A stretch of DNA of 20,818 nt from contig JAUXJK010000008.1 in NCBI GenBank assembly GCA_030624785.1, positions 1 to 20,818 on the forward strand. The letters run 5' to 3'. Positions 13,018 to 20,818 of the stretch are shown one piece after another. The DNA is from Actinomycetes bacterium. Its GTDB lineage: Bacteria > Actinomycetota > Thermoleophilia > Gaiellales > Gaiellaceae. Position 1 is the first letter of the stretch; each line of letters starts with the position of its first letter. Made by a program: the position numbers and the translations under genes. The notes beneath the pieces were generated by a model. It saw only the letters and a list, made by a program, of their open reading frames with translations, did no database searches and was not told where the DNA came from.

Positions 13018-14541
13018 TCAATCACGTCGCCACGCCCGACCTTCCCTTTGCATGAGATCCTCAGCCTCAGACGGGCCCCAGCTGCCAGCGTCATAGGCAA
13101 CCGGGTCGGCGGACCCTGTCTCGGTCCACGATGCGCGAATGGCGTCGACCAGCGTCCACTGCTCCTCGACCTCGTCGGCGCGCGTGAAGAGGATGGCGTC
13201 GCCGAGCATGCAGTCAAGGATGAGCCGCTCGTAGGCCTCCGGCAGGTCGGCTCGAAACGAACCGCCGTATGCGAAGTCCATGTTCACCGTCCTGATTGTG
13301 ACGCCGTGGCCGGGAACCTTCGCGTTGAGCGTCATCGAAACGCCCTCATCGGGCTGAATGTGGATCAGCAGGACGTTTGGACGGACATCATCGTCCGAAT
13401 CGAGCGCAAACGGCAGGTGCGGCACGTTCTTGAACTGAATGGCGATCGTTGTTTCGCGCCGCGCTAGCCGCTTGCCGCAGCGCACAAAGAAAGGCGTTCC
13501 GGCCCAGCGCCAGTTGTCAATATGCAACTCGGCAGCAAAGTACGTCTCCGTCGTGGAGTCCTGGGCCACGGCCTCCTCATCCCGATACGCGATGGTTTCG
13601 ACTCCTTCGACAACGCCGGGCCCATACTGACCTCGAACCACCTCGTCGCTGGCTGGTCGCTCGAGCGACTTGAACACCTTGACCTTCTCGTTGCGAACAG
13701 CATCGGCCGTGAAGTCAGCTGCCGGCTCCATCGCCGTGAGCGCAAGCAACTGCAACAGATGGTTCTGGAAGATGTCACGCGTCGCGCCGGTTTCCTCGTA
13801 GAACGCGGCTCTGGATCCGATGCCGATCGATTCGGCGACTGTGATCTGAACATGGTCGATGAACTGGCGATTCCAGACCGGCTCGAAGATGCCGTTGGCA
13901 AAGCGGAGTACTGCAAGGTTCTGAACCGTCTCTTTTCCCAGGTAGTGGTCGATGCGATACACCTCGTCCTCAGAGAACCGCTCAAGGATGAAGGCGTTGA
14001 GCTGACGCGCACTCGCAAGGTCATGCCCGAACGGCTTCTCTACGATCAGTCGGCGCCAACCGCCGGTAGGGCGCCAGGTCGCCACCGACCCCACAACGTT
14101 TTCCATTGCCGCCGGGGGAATCGCCAGATAGAAGACTCTGTTGCCCTGCGTTCCGTGCTCAGCCTCAAGCGCCCGGAGCGCGTCGGTTACAGGCCCCCCT
14201 GCCGCTTCGTCTTCGAGTTCTGCCGCGATGTAGCGCATACCGCTCGCAAGACCCTCCCACGTTGCTTCGTCGAAGGGCAGCCGCGTGTGTTCCTCGACAG
14301 CTGAGCGCATCTCGGCCTGGAACGCCTCGTTGCTGATTGCCTTTCGTCCAACACCAAGCACCGCGAATGCATCCGGAAGCAGCCCGTTGACGGCGAGCGC
14401 GTAGAGCGCTGGGAGAAGCTTCCGGCGTGAGAGATCACCGGACGCGCCGAAGATCACAAGCGTGCTCGGATCCGGAGTTCCCGGCCCAACAAGTCCGGCT
14501 AGCAGGGCATCCTCGTCGAGTTCGGGTTTGTCTGCACTCAC
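13018..14541 (-). CDS. zwf: glucose-6-phosphate 1-dehydrogenase
   Basis: Oxidises glucose 6-phosphate to 6-phosphogluconolactone with NADP, the entry step of the oxidative pentose phosphate pathway. The 507-aa protein is full length. The Rossmann nucleotide loop VIFGASGDLSRRKLLPALY is at 29-47, VEKPFGHDLASA at 167-178, and the substrate/catalytic motif RIDHYLGKETVQNL at 196-209 with the His-Asp pair. The C-terminal domain ends in a normal SWGPSEAEDLM tail. It starts with GTG at 14541, overlapping the pgi stop as GTGA, which implies coupled translation. In many actinobacteria zwf is followed by opcA, an allosteric partner; here pgl follows instead and no opcA is present in the window. Confidence 0.96.
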   Translation of the reverse strand: MSADKPELDEDALLAGLVGPGTPDPSTLVIFGASGDLSRRKLLPALYALAVNGLLPDAFAVLGVGRKAISNEAFQAEMRSAVEEHTRLPFDEATWEGLASGMRYIAAELEDEAAGGPVTDALRALEAEHGTQGNRVFYLAIPPAAMENVVGSVATWRPTGGWRRLIVEKPFGHDLASARQLNAFILERFSEDEVYRIDHYLGKETVQNLAVLRFANGIFEPVWNRQFIDHVQITVAESIGIGSRAAFYEETGATRDIFQNHLLQLLALTAMEPAADFTADAVRNEKVKVFKSLERPASDEVVRGQYGPGVVEGVETIAYRDEEAVAQDSTTETYFAAELHIDNWRWAGTPFFVRCGKRLARRETTIAIQFKNVPHLPFALDSDDDVRPNVLLIHIQPDEGVSMTLNAKVPGHGVTIRTVNMDFAYGGSFRADLPEAYERLILDCMLGDAILFTRADEVEEQWTLVDAIRASWTETGSADPVAYDAGSWGPSEAEDLMQREGRAWRRD

Positions 14542-15917
14542 GCGTCGAGCTCCGACCAGGAGATGCGTGCGGCCCGCCGGCCGCGCTCCTGGAGGGCCTC
14601 GAAGTCACCCAGCGCTTGGGCTCGAATGAGTCGTCTAAACCCGTATTCTCGCCCTGGAATCTCGAGGTGGGGCGGGTCGTCGACCATCTGCAGGAAAAGC
14701 CCCGATCCGGGACCTCCCTTGTGAAGTTGGCCTGTGGAATGGAGGTAGCGAGGCCCGAATCCGGCGGTTGTTGCAAGACCCGTTCGGCGGCTGATACTCG
14801 AGCGCGCTTGCGCGAGGCGGCGCTCATTCTCTGTAGTTGGCGGGACGAACGCGAGCAGGGCCACATAGTCACCTTCTTGCGCACTGCCCAGCAGGGTGTC
14901 AAGCGAACCAACACCGTCCAGAACCGGTTGTTCCCCACCAGCCAGGATGGCGGCGGTTCGATCCTTGGCCTCCTGAACGTTGGGTTGGTCGAACGGGTTG
15001 ATTCCCAACATCGCGCCCGCCACGGCAGTGGCAAACTCGAAGCGATAGAACTCGGCGCCGACCCCAGCTGTCTCGGTCAGGCGAATCTCAGCTGCGTGAC
15101 GATCGGCGCCCGCGGGGTCCTCGTCGGGACAGGGAATCAGTCCCTTATTGTCCTTGCCTGTCGACTCAGCGATCAACTGTTCGGCCCAGAGTCCAAAGCC
15201 GCCAGGATTGGGGTTCAGCGCAATCTTGTCGCGACCTGCACGCCAGGCATTGCCGAGCTCGAGGCCAAGCTCAAGACCCGGATTGGTAGCGGCGTCAGCG
15301 ACCTTGCAAGACGCGGCCATCTTCAACGCGCCATCGATAATCGCTTCGAGATCGAGCCCCATCAGCGCGGCCGGCACAAGACCGAACGCCGAGAGCGCCG
15401 AGTAGCGCCCGCCAATCTCCTGTTCTCCCTTGAAACAGGCGCGAAACCGGCGTTCGGTGGCCAGTACATCGAGGTCGCTGCCGGGATCGGTGATCGCCAC
15501 AAACTGATCGCCCACACCGCCTGTTCGATCCCAGAAGAAGTCAAGGTGGGAGCGTGTCTCTGTCGTCGTGCCCGACTTCGACGCAACTATGAACAACGTT
15601 TTGGGCAGCCGCAGCGACTCGGCTAGATTGGCGATGGCCTGTGGGTGGGTGGAATCGAGTACGTCGAACGTGGCCTGGCCCGAAAGCCGACGGAGCACCT
15701 CAGGCGCGAGGCTTGATCCGCCCATGCCAAGCAGGACGAAGTGCTCGACGCCGTCGTCCTTGACCCGTTGAGCGAACTCCGAGAACTCCGCGATCTTGTC
15801 TTGCATGCGTTCGGGAACGTCGAGCCATCCAAGCCAATGCTGCTCGCCGCTGCCAGTCCATAGCGACGCGTCGCGGGCCCAGATTCGCTCGACTGCTCCA
15901 GCCGCGTCGAAGGTCAT
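14538..15917 (-). CDS. pgi: glucose-6-phosphate isomerase
   Basis: Interconverts glucose 6-phosphate and fructose 6-phosphate, linking glycolysis/gluconeogenesis to the Zwf branch. The 459-aa protein has two SIS domains: VLLGMGGSSLAPEVLRRL (61-78) and the phosphate-binding loop IVASKSGTTTETRSH (110-124). WAEQLIAESTGKDNKGLIPC holds the active-site Glu region and HSTGQLHKGGPGSGLFLQ is near the C-terminus. It resembles the shorter Pgi type found as the C-terminal half of bifunctional transaldolase/Pgi proteins. The ATG at 15917 lies just past the tal stop and in the same frame (TAG GCA ATG). The stop overlaps the zwf GTG start. No strong ribosome binding site precedes it, so translation probably depends on reinitiation after tal. 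Confidence 0.94.
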   Translation of the reverse strand: MTFDAAGAVERIWARDASLWTGSGEQHWLGWLDVPERMQDKIAEFSEFAQRVKDDGVEHFVLLGMGGSSLAPEVLRRLSGQATFDVLDSTHPQAIANLAESLRLPKTLFIVASKSGTTTETRSHLDFFWDRTGGVGDQFVAITDPGSDLDVLATERRFRACFKGEQEIGGRYSALSAFGLVPAALMGLDLEAIIDGALKMAASCKVADAATNPGLELGLELGNAWRAGRDKIALNPNPGGFGLWAEQLIAESTGKDNKGLIPCPDEDPAGADRHAAEIRLTETAGVGAEFYRFEFATAVAGAMLGINPFDQPNVQEAKDRTAAILAGGEQPVLDGVGSLDTLLGSAQEGDYVALLAFVPPTTENERRLAQARSSISRRTGLATTAGFGPRYLHSTGQLHKGGPGSGLFLQMVDDPPHLEIPGREYGFRRLIRAQALGDFEALQERGRRAARISWSELDA

Positions 15918-15920
15918 TGC

Positions 15921-17024
15921 CTACCCCGTGAGCGCGGAGCGTTTTGCTGCGATTCCGTCGAGCAGATCGACGAATGACGCAACGAACTTTTCGACGCCTT
16001 CCCGTTCGAGCACATCGGTGATGTCGTCGTAGTCGACGCCCGCATCTGCGAGTGCCTCGAGGACTTTCGCCGCATCATCGGCGCCATGGGTGAGTCGCGC
16101 GCTCGGGTCGCCGTGATCCTGAAATGCGCGAATCGTGGCTTCCGGAAGTGTGTTGACAGTGTTGGGGCCGATCAGCTCCTCCACGTAGAGCACGTCTCGA
16201 TACTCGGGATTCTTCGTGGATGTTGACGCCCACAGGCACCGCTGTGGCCGGGCACCCTTCGACGCGAGAAAATCCCAGCGCTCGCTCGAGAACACCTCGA
16301 GATAGTGGCGGTACGCAAGGCGCGCATTTGCGATCGCGAGCTTGCCCTTGAGCTCGTCGTGGCCACCCAGAGCGTCGAGCCGAGCGTCCGCCTCGCTATC
16401 GACTCGAGATACGAAGAAACTTGCAACCGAGTTGACGTTTGCCGGATCGCCGCCTGCAGCCACAAGCCGCTCCAACCCGCGAAGGTAAGCCTCAACCACC
16501 TCTTCGTAGCGTTGCAGCGAGAAGATCAACGTGACGTTGATCGGGCGCCCCCGCGAGATCATCTCTTCAATCGCTGTCAGGCCGGGCCGAGTTGCTGGAA
16601 TCTTTACGTAGAGGTTGTGCTTATCGATCTGATCATGGAGCCGAGCCGCCTCGGCGATCGTCGCTTCGGCGTCGTACGCCAGCGTCGGATCGACCTCGAA
16701 TGAGACGTAGCCGTCGACCCCACCGGTCGCGTCGTGCACGCCCGCAAGCACGTCGCAGGCCTCGCTCACGTCGACTGATCCAAGGGCGACGAAGAGCTCC
16801 TTCGTCGTCATGTCGGAGCCTGCGAGCGCTGCAAGCTGCTCGTCGTAGCGATCGCCTGTCGCAAGCGCCTGCTGGAAGATCGTTGGGTTGGACGTGACAC
16901 CAACGATTGCGTCATCTTCGGCCATCCGTGCGAGTTCGCCGGAACGCACGAGTTCTCGTGACAGAAAATCGATCCACGCGCTCTGACCGAGTTGGGCCAC
17001 TTGGTGAAGCCTGCTTTCGGTCAT
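15921..17024 (-). CDS. tal: transaldolase
   Basis: Transfers a dihydroxyacetone unit between sugar phosphates in the non-oxidative pentose phosphate pathway. The 367-aa protein is the actinobacterial/cyanobacterial Tal type. LGQSAWIDFLSRELVRSGEL is near the N-terminus, GVTSNPTIF at 42-50 and VSFEVDPTLAYD at 107-118. The Schiff-base Lys141 lies in NLYVKIPATRPGLTAIEEM, and INVTLIFSLQRY follows. NPEYRDVLYVEELIGPNTVN is conserved late. The ATG at 17024 is chosen over an open frame to 17093 because AGGAGG lies six bases upstream and family homology begins there. The stop is separated from pgi by a single in-frame codon, in the same order as natural tal-pgi fusions. It lies 31 nt downstream of tkt. 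Confidence 0.95.
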   Translation of the reverse strand: MTESRLHQVAQLGQSAWIDFLSRELVRSGELARMAEDDAIVGVTSNPTIFQQALATGDRYDEQLAALAGSDMTTKELFVALGSVDVSEACDVLAGVHDATGGVDGYVSFEVDPTLAYDAEATIAEAARLHDQIDKHNLYVKIPATRPGLTAIEEMISRGRPINVTLIFSLQRYEEVVEAYLRGLERLVAAGGDPANVNSVASFFVSRVDSEADARLDALGGHDELKGKLAIANARLAYRHYLEVFSSERWDFLASKGARPQRCLWASTSTKNPEYRDVLYVEELIGPNTVNTLPEATIRAFQDHGDPSARLTHGADDAAKVLEALADAGVDYDDITDVLEREGVEKFVASFVDLLDGIAAKRSALTG

Positions 17025-17030
17025 GCGATT

Positions 17031-17036
17031 CCTCCT
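17031..17036 (-). promoter_or_regulatory. ribosome binding site deciding the tal start
   Basis: AGGAGG on the minus strand, six bases before the ATG at 17024, in the 31-nt gap after tkt. It is the strongest Shine-Dalgarno site in this operon and excludes the longer open frame. Confidence 0.75.
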
Positions 17037-17055
17037 GTGTTGCACGTCGACCAGC

Positions 17056-19071
17056 TCATACCGGGTTTCCGAGCGCCCGAATTGCACACTCAACCACCTT
17101 TTCCACCGTAATGCCTAGTTTCTCGAACAGAGTTCCCGCCGGGGCCGAGGCACCGTAGTTGTCGACGCCCACGATCGAGTCGGAGTTGCCGACCCACCGC
17201 TGCCAGCCAAGCGAGACGCCTGCCTCGACGGCGATGCGCGGGGATCCGTCTGCCGGAAGAACCTCGTCCTGATAGCTCTGATCCTGAAGCTCGAAGAGCT
17301 CCCAACCCGGCATCGAGACGACGCGAGCGTTGAGGTCGCGCTCACCGAGAGCAGCAGCTGCGTCGAGTGCCAGCTGCACCTCAGAGCCGGTAGCCAAAAT
17401 TGTCACGTCCGGAGCTCCCACACCAGTCTGCCAAAGGACGTACGCGCCGCGTTCGACGCCGCTTGCGGCAGCACAGCTTCCAGGGCCATCGCGTTCAACC
17501 ACGGGAATGCCCTGCCGCGAAAGAATGAGTGCTACCGGACCGTCTTTGCGCTCGAGTGCGACCTTCCAGGCGAAGGCAGTCTCGTTGGCGTCGCCTGGTC
17601 GCATCACCCAGAGGTTCGGCATCATCCGAAGCGACATCACGTGCTCGACGGGCTGGTGGGTCGGTCCATCCTCCCCGACGCCGATCGAATCGTGAGTCCA
17701 CACCCAAACCACAGGTAGATGTGTGAGAGCCGAAAGTCGGACAGAACCACGCATGTAGTCACTGAAGACGAGGAACGTGGCTCCGTATGGTTTGGTGATT
17801 CCGCCGTGAAGGGCGAGTCCATTGACGATCGCGCCCATCGCGTGCTCGCGAATTCCAAAGGCTACGTTACGACCAGCATGGATCGGAGCGAACACGCCGC
17901 CGTTGGGAAAATCAGTTTTGTTCGACGCGACAAGATCTGCGGAGCCGCCAACCATTGTCGGCACCTGGTTCGCAAAAGCATGCATCGATTTCTGGCCGGC
18001 GGCGCGTGTCGCGATCGACTGGCCCGCTTCGAACGTCGGCAGGACATCGGTCAGTGGGCCGACGTCGCCGGTCCACGCTCGTTCCCAGTCGGCCAGCAGC
18101 TCCGGGTCTTCGGCCGCCCAGACGTCGAAGAGCTCCTTCCAGTCTTGCTGGGCCGCCGCGCTCGACGCCGCTTGACCCACGTGCTCATACACCTCTGCAG
18201 GCACCACGAAGCTCACATCAGGATCCCACCCAAGGACCTTCTTGGTGAGCCGAATCTCTTCCACTCCGAGCGGAGCACCGTGAGCGTCTGACGTGTCCTG
18301 AGCGTTCGGTGCCGGGTATGCGATACGGGACCGAACCGCGATCAAAGACGGGGCCTCGGTCTGCTCGCGGGCAGCCAAAAGAGCGGCATCAAGGGCGTCG
18401 ACATCGTTCGCGTCGGCCACCGACTGCACGTGCCATCCGTACGCCGCGAAGCGACCGAGTTTGTCCTCGCGATCGAAAGAGACTGCGGTCGATCCATCGA
18501 TCGTGATTCGGTTGTCGTCGTAACAGACAGTCAACTTGTCGAGCGCCAGATGACCCGCAATCGAGGCCGCCTCCTGGCAAACGCCTTCCATCAGGTCTCC
18601 GTCGGAGGCGATCACATACACGCGGTGGTCGACGATCTCCCGGCCGGGCCGGTTGTAGCGCTCGCCCAGGAATCGCTCGGCCATCGCCATGCCGACTGCA
18701 TTGCCGAATCCCTGTCCAAGCGGCCCTGTTGTTGTCTCAACGCCTGGCGTCAGCTGATGCTCCGGATGGCCGGGCGTGATCGAGCCCCACTGTCGGAAGC
18801 GCTTTAGCTCATCGAGCGATACGGCATAACCAGCCAGGTGAAGGGCGGCGTACTGCAACACGCAGGCATGACCCGCCGAGAGAACAAACCGATCGCGATT
18901 CGACCAGTCGGGATCGGCTGGATTCGCTCGCAGATGCTTGGTGAAGAGCGTGTAGGCGAGCGGCGCAAGCGCCATCGCCGTACCGGGGTGACCCGCGTTG
19001 GCAGCCTGGACGGCGTCCATCGCGAGCGTGCGAATCGTGTCAATGGAAAGAGTCTGAATGTCAACGGTCAC
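17056..19071 (-). CDS. tkt: transketolase
   Basis: Thiamine-diphosphate enzyme that moves two-carbon units between ketose and aldose phosphates. The 671-aa protein has the full family layout. In the PP domain, AANAGHPGTAMALAP is at 23-37, SAGHACVLQYA at 65-75, TTGPLGQGFGNAVGMA at 114-129, and the ThDP motif SDGDLMEGVCQEAASIAGH at 156-174, followed by YDDNRITIDG. In the Pyr domain, GIREHAMGAIVNGLALHGG and HDSIGVGEDGPTHQPVEH are intact, and a C-terminal domain follows. The GTG at 19071 is chosen because GGGGAG lies about eight bases upstream and homology begins right after it. The frame extends to 19143, but that part looks non-coding. It is the first gene of the cluster and follows the ANTAR regulator by 88 nt. 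Confidence 0.96.
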   Translation of the reverse strand: MTVDIQTLSIDTIRTLAMDAVQAANAGHPGTAMALAPLAYTLFTKHLRANPADPDWSNRDRFVLSAGHACVLQYAALHLAGYAVSLDELKRFRQWGSITPGHPEHQLTPGVETTTGPLGQGFGNAVGMAMAERFLGERYNRPGREIVDHRVYVIASDGDLMEGVCQEAASIAGHLALDKLTVCYDDNRITIDGSTAVSFDREDKLGRFAAYGWHVQSVADANDVDALDAALLAAREQTEAPSLIAVRSRIAYPAPNAQDTSDAHGAPLGVEEIRLTKKVLGWDPDVSFVVPAEVYEHVGQAASSAAAQQDWKELFDVWAAEDPELLADWERAWTGDVGPLTDVLPTFEAGQSIATRAAGQKSMHAFANQVPTMVGGSADLVASNKTDFPNGGVFAPIHAGRNVAFGIREHAMGAIVNGLALHGGITKPYGATFLVFSDYMRGSVRLSALTHLPVVWVWTHDSIGVGEDGPTHQPVEHVMSLRMMPNLWVMRPGDANETAFAWKVALERKDGPVALILSRQGIPVVERDGPGSCAAASGVERGAYVLWQTGVGAPDVTILATGSEVQLALDAAAALGERDLNARVVSMPGWELFELQDQSYQDEVLPADGSPRIAVEAGVSLGWQRWVGNSDSIVGVDNYGASAPAGTLFEKLGITVEKVVECAIRALGNPV

Positions 19072-19156
19072 TACAAAGGCTCCCCTACACGCCGTGTTCA
19101 ACCATGTCGAGCTGCCGCCGCCTGGTTGGCCCTCCACTCTCATTTACCACTGGCGA

Positions 19157-19185
19157 ACGTTACCTGTGGGTCGAAAACGTGGCAA
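19157..19185 (-). promoter_or_regulatory. predicted sigma-70-type promoter for the tkt-tal-pgi-zwf-pgl operon
   Basis: The minus strand has TTGCCA (19185-19180), exactly 17 bases, then TAACGT (19162-19157). These lie over the end of the response regulator gene; the stop TAA is part of the -10. Transcription would start near 19150 and leave a leader of about 80 nt before tkt. The leader contains CAACCA and TGGTTG, which can pair across an 18-nt loop. Pattern-based prediction only. Confidence 0.4.
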
Positions 19186-19738
19186 TCAATGCCTCGGCGA
19201 CGATACGCATCGGCTTGCCCGACACCTGACTAGCACGCCTCAACCGAGCGAAGGCCTCCGACTCGGTTAGCCCCTCTCGATCCATAAGCAGCCCCTTCGC
19301 ACGCTCGACGATCTTCCGAGCCTCGAGTGCCTCGTTCAGGGAGCGGGCGTCCTCGCGAAGCTCGTTCAACTCGTCGTGCCGCGCTCGAGCGGTTGAGAGG
19401 GCGGGAATCAGATCCTCATCTCGAAACGGCTTGACCAGATAGCCAAAGACGCCGGCCTCCACTGCCCGCGACACCAACTCTTCCTGGCTGTACGCGGTAA
19501 GCATCACAATCGGAATCGACCGCTGATCCAGAATGCGTCTCGCTGCCTCGATGCCGTCGAGCTCTGGCATCTTGACGTCGAGTATTGCGATGTCCGGCTC
19601 CTCTGACTGCGCGAGCTGAACGGCTTCGAGACCGTTGCGTGCTTCTGCACACACCTCAAATCCTGCAGCCTCGAGCAGTTGCCGCAGATCAAGCCGAATC
19701 AACGTCTCGTCCTCGGCGATGAGCACGCGCTCGCTCAC
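19160..19738 (-). CDS. response regulator with RNA-binding ANTAR output domain
   Basis: A 192-aa AmiR/NasR/EutV-type regulator. The receiver domain (4-115) has acidic pocket Glu9/Asp10, phosphoacceptor Asp54 in AILDVKMPELDG, Thr81 in VMLTAYS and Lys103 in LVKPF, so it should be phosphorylatable. A coiled linker (about 115-138) leads to an ANTAR domain (about 138-186): ALEARKIVERAKGLLMDREG, then SEAFARLRRASQVSGKPMRI. ANTAR proteins bind paired hexaloop hairpins in mRNA leaders and prevent termination. It starts with GTG at 19738, overlapping the kinase stop as GTGA, a clear cognate pair. It lies 88 nt upstream of tkt on the same strand. No DNA-binding domain is present. Confidence 0.95.
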   Translation of the reverse strand: MSERVLIAEDETLIRLDLRQLLEAAGFEVCAEARNGLEAVQLAQSEEPDIAILDVKMPELDGIEAARRILDQRSIPIVMLTAYSQEELVSRAVEAGVFGYLVKPFRDEDLIPALSTARARHDELNELREDARSLNEALEARKIVERAKGLLMDREGLTESEAFARLRRASQVSGKPMRIVAEALIATFSTHR

Positions 19739-20818
19739 AGCGGGAATACCACTGTCGCACGAAGACCCGGCACATCTTCAAGCATCAGCTCGCCCCGCAG
19801 CTCGTTCTCGACGAGCGCCTCAACGATCGAGAGGCCTGTACCGAGCTTCGCATCGCCGACACCCGAGCCGTCGTCGCTCACAATCAACTTCGCATCATCG
19901 TTCTCGAGCACAAGCTGAAGGATCACGTGCTCGCCGCCATGCTCGAGCGCGTTCTGCAGGAGCTCCGAGAACACGAGCGCCAGATGCGTCGCACGCGCAC
20001 CTTCGAGCGAGACAGCTGCGATGTCGGTCTCAACAGTCTTGCCAGCCCCGAGACCGCTCATGATCATGCGCCTGAGGCGTTGGAGTAGCTCGGCGAGGTC
20101 GACGTCGTCTTCCTGTTGCTCGGTGAGGACCTCGTGCACGGCCGCGATTGCGAGAATTCGATTCACGCTGTCCTCGAGCGCTTGCCGAGGATCGACGTCC
20201 GTGGAGCGAGCCTGGAGCCGCAGCATCGACGCAACAGTCTGCAGATTGTTCTTCACACGATGATGGATCTCCTGGGCTAGGACTCCGCGCATCGCGGCGC
20301 GCCCGTGTACAAGAGCTACTGCCGCCTGATGGGCGACCGACGTGAGAAGCGTTCCATCCTCGGCCGTGAACGGCGTATCGCGATCACATACCAGCTCGCC
20401 GATCTGCCGTCCGTTCCAACGCAACGGAACGCGCACCGCATGAGCTCCCGCGCTACCGCTAGGCCATGCGACGGTCCCGTCCTGGAGAACGACGGCAGCG
20501 CCCGTGGCGCCGACAGCATCGATGGTCGTGCCAACGATCTCCTCGAGACACTCTTCTAGGTAGAGCGACTCGGACACGGCCTCCGATATGCGGGCAAGAG
20601 CCTCGAGCTCCGCGACCCGCCGCTGAGCATGGTCGTAGAGCTTCGCGTTTTCAATGGCCTGGGCAACCTGCGCCGCGATCGTCAGCAGCAACCCGATCTC
20701 ATCTTCGTCGAACTCGCGCGGCTCGAGAGTGCGGATGTTCAGGGCTCCCTCGAGGACGTCCCTTGCCACGATCGGAACGGCCAGGATCGACTCGAACTGC
20801 TCCTCGTGCAACGACGGG
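19735..20818 (-). CDS. GAF-domain sensor histidine kinase of the HisKA_2 type (5' end outside window)
   Basis: The C-terminal 361 residues of a soluble sensor kinase. It opens inside a GAF domain (EEQFESILAVPIVARDVLEG), which ends in the IAAQVAQAIENAKLYDHAQR helix. A second GAF-like domain follows (VSESLYLEECLEEIV to SVAHQAAVALVHGRAAM). The phosphorylation helix EIHHRVKNNLQTVASML (around 20230-20270) is the HisKA_2/HWE-related form. The ATPase has an N-box FSELLQNALEHGG, then DDGSGVG and GTGLSIVEALVENEL. No membrane helix is seen in this part, so it is likely cytosolic. The TTG at 20811 is not the true start, since the frame and GAF homology continue past the window edge. This domain set resembles EutW-type kinases that pair with ANTAR regulators, as here. 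The signal is unknown. Confidence 0.92.
   Translation of the reverse strand, partial: PSLHEEQFESILAVPIVARDVLEGALNIRTLEPREFDEDEIGLLLTIAAQVAQAIENAKLYDHAQRRVAELEALARISEAVSESLYLEECLEEIVGTTIDAVGATGAAVVLQDGTVAWPSGSAGAHAVRVPLRWNGRQIGELVCDRDTPFTAEDGTLLTSVAHQAAVALVHGRAAMRGVLAQEIHHRVKNNLQTVASMLRLQARSTDVDPRQALEDSVNRILAIAAVHEVLTEQQEDDVDLAELLQRLRRMIMSGLGAGKTVETDIAAVSLEGARATHLALVFSELLQNALEHGGEHVILQLVLENDDAKLIVSDDGSGVGDAKLGTGLSIVEALVENELRGELMLEDVPGLRATVVFPL

Noticed and set aside
14427..15626. Plus-strand open frame of 399 codons over pgi
   Set aside because: Antisense shadow; the pgi frame carries all family motifs.
17025..17093. Extended N-terminus of transaldolase
   Set aside because: An AGGAGG six bases before ATG 17024 and the start of homology both support the shorter protein.
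19072..19156. ANTAR target hairpins in the tkt leader
   Set aside because: Only a 6-bp stem with an 18-nt loop and a 3-bp stem with a 5-nt loop are seen, not two hexaloop hairpins overlapping a terminator.
1..20818. tRNA, rRNA, CRISPR, insertion sequence or prophage elements
   Set aside because: No clover-leaf, direct-repeat array, transposase or integrase sequence was recognised on either strand by eye.

Overview
The window is a GC-rich, densely packed bacterial chromosome segment with no RNA genes, insertion sequences, CRISPR arrays or phage genes that I can see. Gene content suggests an actinobacterium outside the classical Streptomyces/Mycobacterium groups, most likely Thermoleophilia (Solirubrobacterales/Gaiellales-like). 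The reasons are frequent GTG starts, 4-nt ATGA/GTGA overlaps, an aa3-type CtaD homologue, an ANTAR response regulator, and secreted Ig/FN3-type proteins, one with a Lys/Arg-rich C-terminal domain. This placement is an inference from style, not from a marker gene.

Layout. (1) 1-5949, minus strand: a small protein of unknown function, then glcD-glcE-glcF (glycolate oxidase), a single-domain rhodanese, and the 5' part of sucA (2-oxoglutarate dehydrogenase E1), cut by the window start. glcF carries a frameshift in a (CG)n tract, and glcE appears to lack a segment of its FAD-binding domain. (2) 6018-12274, plus strand: a CtaD-like heme-copper oxidase subunit I that has lost all three heme-iron histidines; a 417-aa fusion of half a heme A synthase (CtaA) to heme O synthase (CtaB); and two translationally coupled secreted proteins (FN3-like, then Ig-like repeats with a basic tail). 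(3) 12271-19071, minus strand: a compact sugar-phosphate operon in the order tkt-tal-pgi-zwf-pgl. It covers the oxidative entry and non-oxidative arm of the pentose phosphate pathway plus glucose-6-phosphate isomerase. (4) 19160-20818, minus strand: a GAF/HisKA_2-type sensor kinase (5' end outside the window) overlapping an ANTAR RNA-binding response regulator, directly upstream of the operon.

How it fits together. The glc genes would oxidise glycolate to glyoxylate and SucA serves the TCA cycle. The kinase/ANTAR pair would act by transcription antitermination; its target is unknown, and the adjacent pentose phosphate operon is only a positional candidate. The most unusual content is the oxidase-like protein without heme ligands, overlapping a gene for heme O/A biosynthesis. 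Next are a tal-pgi pair in one reading frame separated by a single TAG stop, and signs of decay in glcE/glcF.
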